A stretch of DNA of 8,719 bases from a bacterium (lineage in GTDB: Bacteria; SZUA-79; Acidulodesulfobacterales; Acidulodesulfobacteraceae): contig JAJYYS010000064.1 in the NCBI GenBank assembly GCA_021800745.1, positions 1 through 8,719 of the forward strand, read 5' to 3'. A program made the position numbers and the translations under genes. Within the stretch, counting starts at the first letter, position 1. The number at the start of each line of letters is the position of its first letter. The notes under the pieces are model-generated. The model was not told the DNA's origin and searched no databases. It worked only from the letters and a program-made list of their open reading frames with translations. Of the stretch, positions 6,534-8,719 are shown piece after piece.

Positions 6534-6679
6534 TGTTCATATAATCTTAAAGCCGTTTAGAGATTTCTATCGGCAATTTTGGGTAATTCTTTAATCCTTC
6601 GATTGAAGCAATTTTCCATAGTCTCTAACGGCGAGCTAAGATATTATACGGCATACGCAGTTAAGGATATTTTATTTAT

Positions 6680-7078
6680 TTACCCCCGCCCGAGCAAAAC
6701 GCCTATCTTGTTCCTTAGCATTTCGTTTCTTATCGGCTTTGCCGCATAATCCGTAGCTCCTTCGGCATAACTTTTGTCTATTATTTCCTTATCGTTCAGC
6801 GCGCTGAGCATTAAAACTGGAACTTTATCGTAAACTTTCCTTATAGTTTTAAGAACGTCGAGTCCGTTTATCTTTGGAAGCATTATATCTATTATAAAAA
6901 GGTCGAAAATGCAGCCTTCCGTAATTTTATCAAGTGCATCCCTGCCGTTTTCAGCAATTGTTATATCGGCGTCGAAAGACGAACCTATGATAATTTTTAA
7001 AAGCTCGGAGTGCATCCTGTTATCTTCGACTATAAGAATGCGCTTGCGCGGACAAATTTTATTCGAACGGTTTATCAT
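6680..7078 (-). CDS. Stand-alone response regulator receiver
   Basis: This 132-residue protein is a single receiver domain with a short basic N-terminal tail (about 12 residues). Conserved positions are E18-D19, phosphoacceptor D64 (in FIIDIMLPKING), S92 in place of the common Thr, and K114 (in AAKPIRNE). No DNA-binding or enzymatic output domain follows. The start is ATG 7076-7078, 16 bp after the dksA stop codon, so the two genes are probably co-transcribed. No kinase is fused or immediately adjacent in the same operon. The hybrid kinase about 310 bp downstream is the nearest candidate partner, but that pairing is an inference. Confidence 0.9.
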   Translation of the reverse strand: MINRSNKICPRKRILIVEDNRMHSELLKIIIGSSFDADITIAENGRDALDKITEGCIFDLFIIDIMLPKINGLDVLKTIRKVYDKVPVLMLSALNDKEIIDKSYAEGATDYAAKPIRNEMLRNKIGVLLGRG

Positions 7079-7094
7079 TATTTATACCACTTTA

Positions 7095-7457
7095 TTAAAT
7101 ATTGGATTTTTTTTCAAGTTCTTCTTCCTTAGTTTTGCAAACGATACACATTGTAGCCTCGGGTCTCGACTCAAGCCTCTTTTCCGAAATTTCTTCGCCG
7201 CATTCTTCGCATATGCCGTAAGTTCCATTTTCTATTCTTTCTAGCGCCTCTTTTATCTTCGGAATAAGTTTTCTTTCCCTGTCGCGTATCCTCAGCTCGA
7301 AATTTCTGTCCGATTCCAGCGTAGCCCTGTCGGTAGGGTCAGGAAAATTATCGTCTTCTTTCGTCATAGTATCTACTGTTTTTAAAGCTTCGTCCAGAAG
7401 GCAATCCAGCTTCTTGGCGAGTATGTTTTTAAAATACAACAGCCTTTCTTCCGTCAC
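7095..7457 (-). CDS. dksA: DksA/TraR-family C4 zinc-finger transcription factor
   Basis: This 120-residue protein matches the DksA family, which binds in the secondary channel of RNA polymerase and adjusts promoter output, in many bacteria together with (p)ppGpp. The N-terminal half is a predicted coiled-coil hairpin with the tip motif DPTDRA (40-45), matching the DxxDxA acidic tip. RDRERKLIPKI and ALERIENGTYGICEECGEEI follow. The zinc ligands are C83, C86, C104 and C107, so it is a full four-cysteine form. It is shorter than E. coli DksA (151 residues) but within the range of short family members. The start is a GTG (7455-7457) with GAGAGGA about 9 nt upstream. It is probably transcribed from the extended -10 promoter just upstream, together with the receiver gene. 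DksA rather than a plasmid TraR is favoured by length and the complete coiled coil. Confidence 0.88.
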   Translation of the reverse strand: MTEERLLYFKNILAKKLDCLLDEALKTVDTMTKEDDNFPDPTDRATLESDRNFELRIRDRERKLIPKIKEALERIENGTYGICEECGEEISEKRLESRPEATMCIVCKTKEEELEKKSNI

Positions 7458-7518
7458 CGTGTTATTTCCTCTCTTTGCTTTATTTAATTCGACATTTATA
7501 TCGTTTTTATTAAATGAA

Positions 7519-7548
7519 ATTATAACATAATTTTATAATAATTTTTAA
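7519..7548 (-). promoter_or_regulatory. Probable sigma-70-type promoter of dksA with extended -10
   Basis: The minus strand reads TGTTATAAT (complement of 7519-7527), a full TATAAT with the TGn extension. A weak -35, TTAAAA (complement of 7543-7548), lies 18 bp upstream and overlaps the end of mqnC. Transcription would begin near 7511 and give a leader of about 54 nt before the dksA GTG. The consensus quality and position make this the best promoter in the window. Confidence 0.6.
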
Positions 7549-8621
7549 TAAAATTTTATTCTATCATAATTATTAATTCTTTGCGCAGGTATAAATCCGG
7601 CATCTTTAATCAGCCTTACCATTAATTTCTCGTCAACGGCGCTGTTTGCCGTTCCTGCCGCTTTCACGACGTTTTCTTCCAGCATAGTCGAACCCATATC
7701 GTTTGCGCCGAAACTTAATGCCGCCTGCCCCATTTTTGCGCCCTGCGTTACCCACGATGCCTGAATATTGTCGAAATTATCCAAAATTATCCTTGAAACG
7801 GCGAGAACTTTCAGATAATAATGACCGTAAACGCCCCTCGGATTAAGGGCAGTATGTTTGCTCTGAAAACTCCACGGAATAAAAGCCCTGAAGCCGCCGG
7901 TTCTATCCTGAAGCTCTCTGAGTTTAAAAAGATGCTCGATAATGTCTTCGTCGGTTTCAATTGTCCCGAACATCATCGTCGCCGACGAATTAAGTCCGGC
8001 GAGGTGGACTTCTTCCATAACTTCGAGCCACCGGCGACTGTTAATTTTATTCGGACTGATTTTTTTTCTGACCCTGTCGACGAGTATTTCGGCGCCGCCT
8101 CCCGGCACCGAACCCAGCCCCGCTTCTTTCATGAGGCCAATCGTTTCTTTGACGGTTATGCCGTTTGAATCGGCGATAAAAATAATTTCAGGAGGAGAAA
8201 AAGCGTGTATATGAATATCGAATTTTTCTTTTATATCGCTTAAAAGCCCGAGATAATAATGTATGGATATATCCGGATTTAATCCGCCCTGAAGAAGAAT
8301 CTGCGTGCCGGATAGTTCTTTGGTTTCGGCGATTTTGGCAAAGATTTGCTCTTTCGAAAGAACGTAAGCCCCTGTATCAGAAACGCCGTATTTTTTATAA
8401 AAAGCGCAGAATTTGCACTCCGACGTGCATACGTTGGTATAGTTTATATTTCTGTCTATTATAAACGTTACGACGTTATCTGGATGCTTTTTTTTCCTTA
8501 TATCGTCGGCTATTTTGCCGAGTTCCAGAAGGCTTTTGTTTTTAAATAAAGCTACGGCATCTTCTCTGTTTATCCTCTCGCGGCCGATCGAATTATTATT
8601 GCATTGCAAGTTTTTATCCAT
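7545..8621 (-). CDS. mqnC: Cyclic dehypoxanthine futalosine synthase (radical SAM, menaquinone biosynthesis)
   Basis: MqnC converts dehypoxanthine futalosine to its cyclic form in the futalosine route to menaquinone, using a 4Fe-4S cluster and S-adenosylmethionine in the cytoplasm. The 358-residue length is normal for the family. The radical-SAM cysteines are C65, C69 and C72 (CTSECKFC), preceded by the family sequence RNINYTNV. Further MqnC hallmarks are LLQGGLNP, HIHAFSPPEI, VPGGGAEIL, SATMMFGTIET, a TGGFRAFIPW segment, ASWVTQG and GANDMGSTMLEENVV. CofH and MqnE share parts of this pattern, but the combination fits MqnC. The start is ATG 8619-8621, 11 bp after the end of an upstream gene on the same strand, so it is likely in an operon with it. 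Shine-Dalgarno sequence is weak. It implies that the organism makes menaquinone, for respiration, by this pathway. Confidence 0.93.
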   Translation of the reverse strand: MDKNLQCNNNSIGRERINREDAVALFKNKSLLELGKIADDIRKKKHPDNVVTFIIDRNINYTNVCTSECKFCAFYKKYGVSDTGAYVLSKEQIFAKIAETKELSGTQILLQGGLNPDISIHYYLGLLSDIKEKFDIHIHAFSPPEIIFIADSNGITVKETIGLMKEAGLGSVPGGGAEILVDRVRKKISPNKINSRRWLEVMEEVHLAGLNSSATMMFGTIETDEDIIEHLFKLRELQDRTGGFRAFIPWSFQSKHTALNPRGVYGHYYLKVLAVSRIILDNFDNIQASWVTQGAKMGQAALSFGANDMGSTMLEENVVKAAGTANSAVDEKLMVRLIKDAGFIPAQRINNYDRIKFY

Positions 8622-8632
8622 AATCTTAATTG

Positions 8633-8719
8633 TTAATTAAGTAGTCCGCCCATTTCCTCAAGGCTTTCGTCGAACGAATATTTTTCGTCCGGCGTCTGTT
8701 TTATAAAATTTTCTATCTT
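8633..8719 (-). CDS. C-terminal 28 residues of an unrecognised gene (partial)
   Basis: The minus strand entering from the right edge is open in the frame that ends with TAA at 8633-8635 and encodes 28 residues ending ESLEEMGGLLN. It is rich in charged residues and has no motif I recognise. Codon use is like that of the neighbours, and the 11-bp spacing to mqnC makes a real operon partner likely. Because only the tail is present, I cannot say whether it is another menaquinone gene. Confidence 0.5.
   Translation of the reverse strand, partial: KIENFIKQTPDEKYSFDESLEEMGGLLN

Larger units (their letters stand above)
6421..6582. repeat. Nested palindromic element (REPIN/MITE-like), 162 bp
   Basis: The outer arms CCAAAATTGCCGATAGAAA (6421-6439) and its exact reverse complement (6564-6582) form a perfect 19-bp inverted repeat. 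Inside them, 6449-6475 and 6507-6533 are a second perfect inverted pair of 27 bp. The element has no coding capacity. I see no target-site duplication immediately outside the arms (left AAACATACTT, right GTAATTCTTT). Because the whole element can fold as a long stem with side hairpins, it could act in RNA folding, termination or as a mobile non-autonomous repeat. It separates the dksA-receiver pair from the hybrid kinase operon. Confidence 0.85.
6372..6679. other. Intergenic region between the two signalling operons
   Basis: This 308-bp gap holds no credible gene. More than half of it is a nested palindromic repeat element (described separately). The 6372-6420 part is the AT-rich leader of the hybrid kinase gene and contains AAAGGGG about 13 nt upstream of the TTG start. 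I could not identify a good promoter in it. The 6583-6679 part follows the receiver gene and shows only a 4-bp stem (CTTC-GATT-GAAG near 6598-6609), too weak to call a terminator. Confidence 0.6.

Noticed and set aside
7821..8214. Plus-strand open frames of 90-115 residues
   Set aside because: They are antisense to mqnC, whose conserved motifs run through the same bases.

Overview
This is an AT-rich window in which every gene I can support lies on the minus strand, so transcription runs from high to low coordinates. The gene content suggests an anaerobic or respiring Gram-negative bacterium: a futalosine-pathway menaquinone enzyme (MqnC), a DksA-type RNA polymerase factor, a large multidomain hybrid histidine kinase and the start of a type IV secretion (T4SS) gene cluster. 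The N-terminal Rossmann-like domain of the kinase is a type I associate with deltaproteobacterial sensors. A low-GC deltaproteobacterial-type organism is therefore my best guess, as an inference only.

Layout from the upstream (right) end. At 8633-8719 is the C-terminal end of an unrecognised gene, followed 11 bp later by mqnC (7545-8621). A short AT-rich gap carries a good extended -10 promoter, then come dksA (7095-7457) and a stand-alone receiver protein (6680-7078), which look like a two-gene operon. The 308-bp intergenic stretch 6372-6679 is dominated by a nested palindromic element (6421-6582): 19-bp outer inverted repeats enclose two 27-bp inverted units, each of which is itself a hairpin with an ATTCC-N10-GGAAT core. 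It looks like a REPIN or MITE-type element.

Next is a signalling operon: a 987-residue Rossmann-PAS-HisKA-HATPase-REC-REC-GGDEF(degenerate) hybrid kinase (3408-6371), a second stand-alone receiver (2999-3376) and a hotdog-fold acyl-CoA thioesterase (2572-3009) whose TTG start overlaps the receiver stop codon.

After a 280-bp spacer comes a T4SS operon in the canonical order: a VirB2/TraA-like pilin with an unusually long leader (1779-2291), a VirB3/TraL-like membrane protein (1404-1742) and a VirB4/TraC-like ATPase (1-1413). The ATPase runs off the window just before its expected Walker A motif. The T4SS probably continues to the left of the window.

The most notable features are the long-leader pilin at the head of the T4SS cluster, the nested palindrome, and the hybrid kinase, whose GGDEF domain appears catalytically dead but keeps an RxxD c-di-GMP-binding I-site. 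I saw no tRNA, rRNA, CRISPR array, transposase or integrase in the window.
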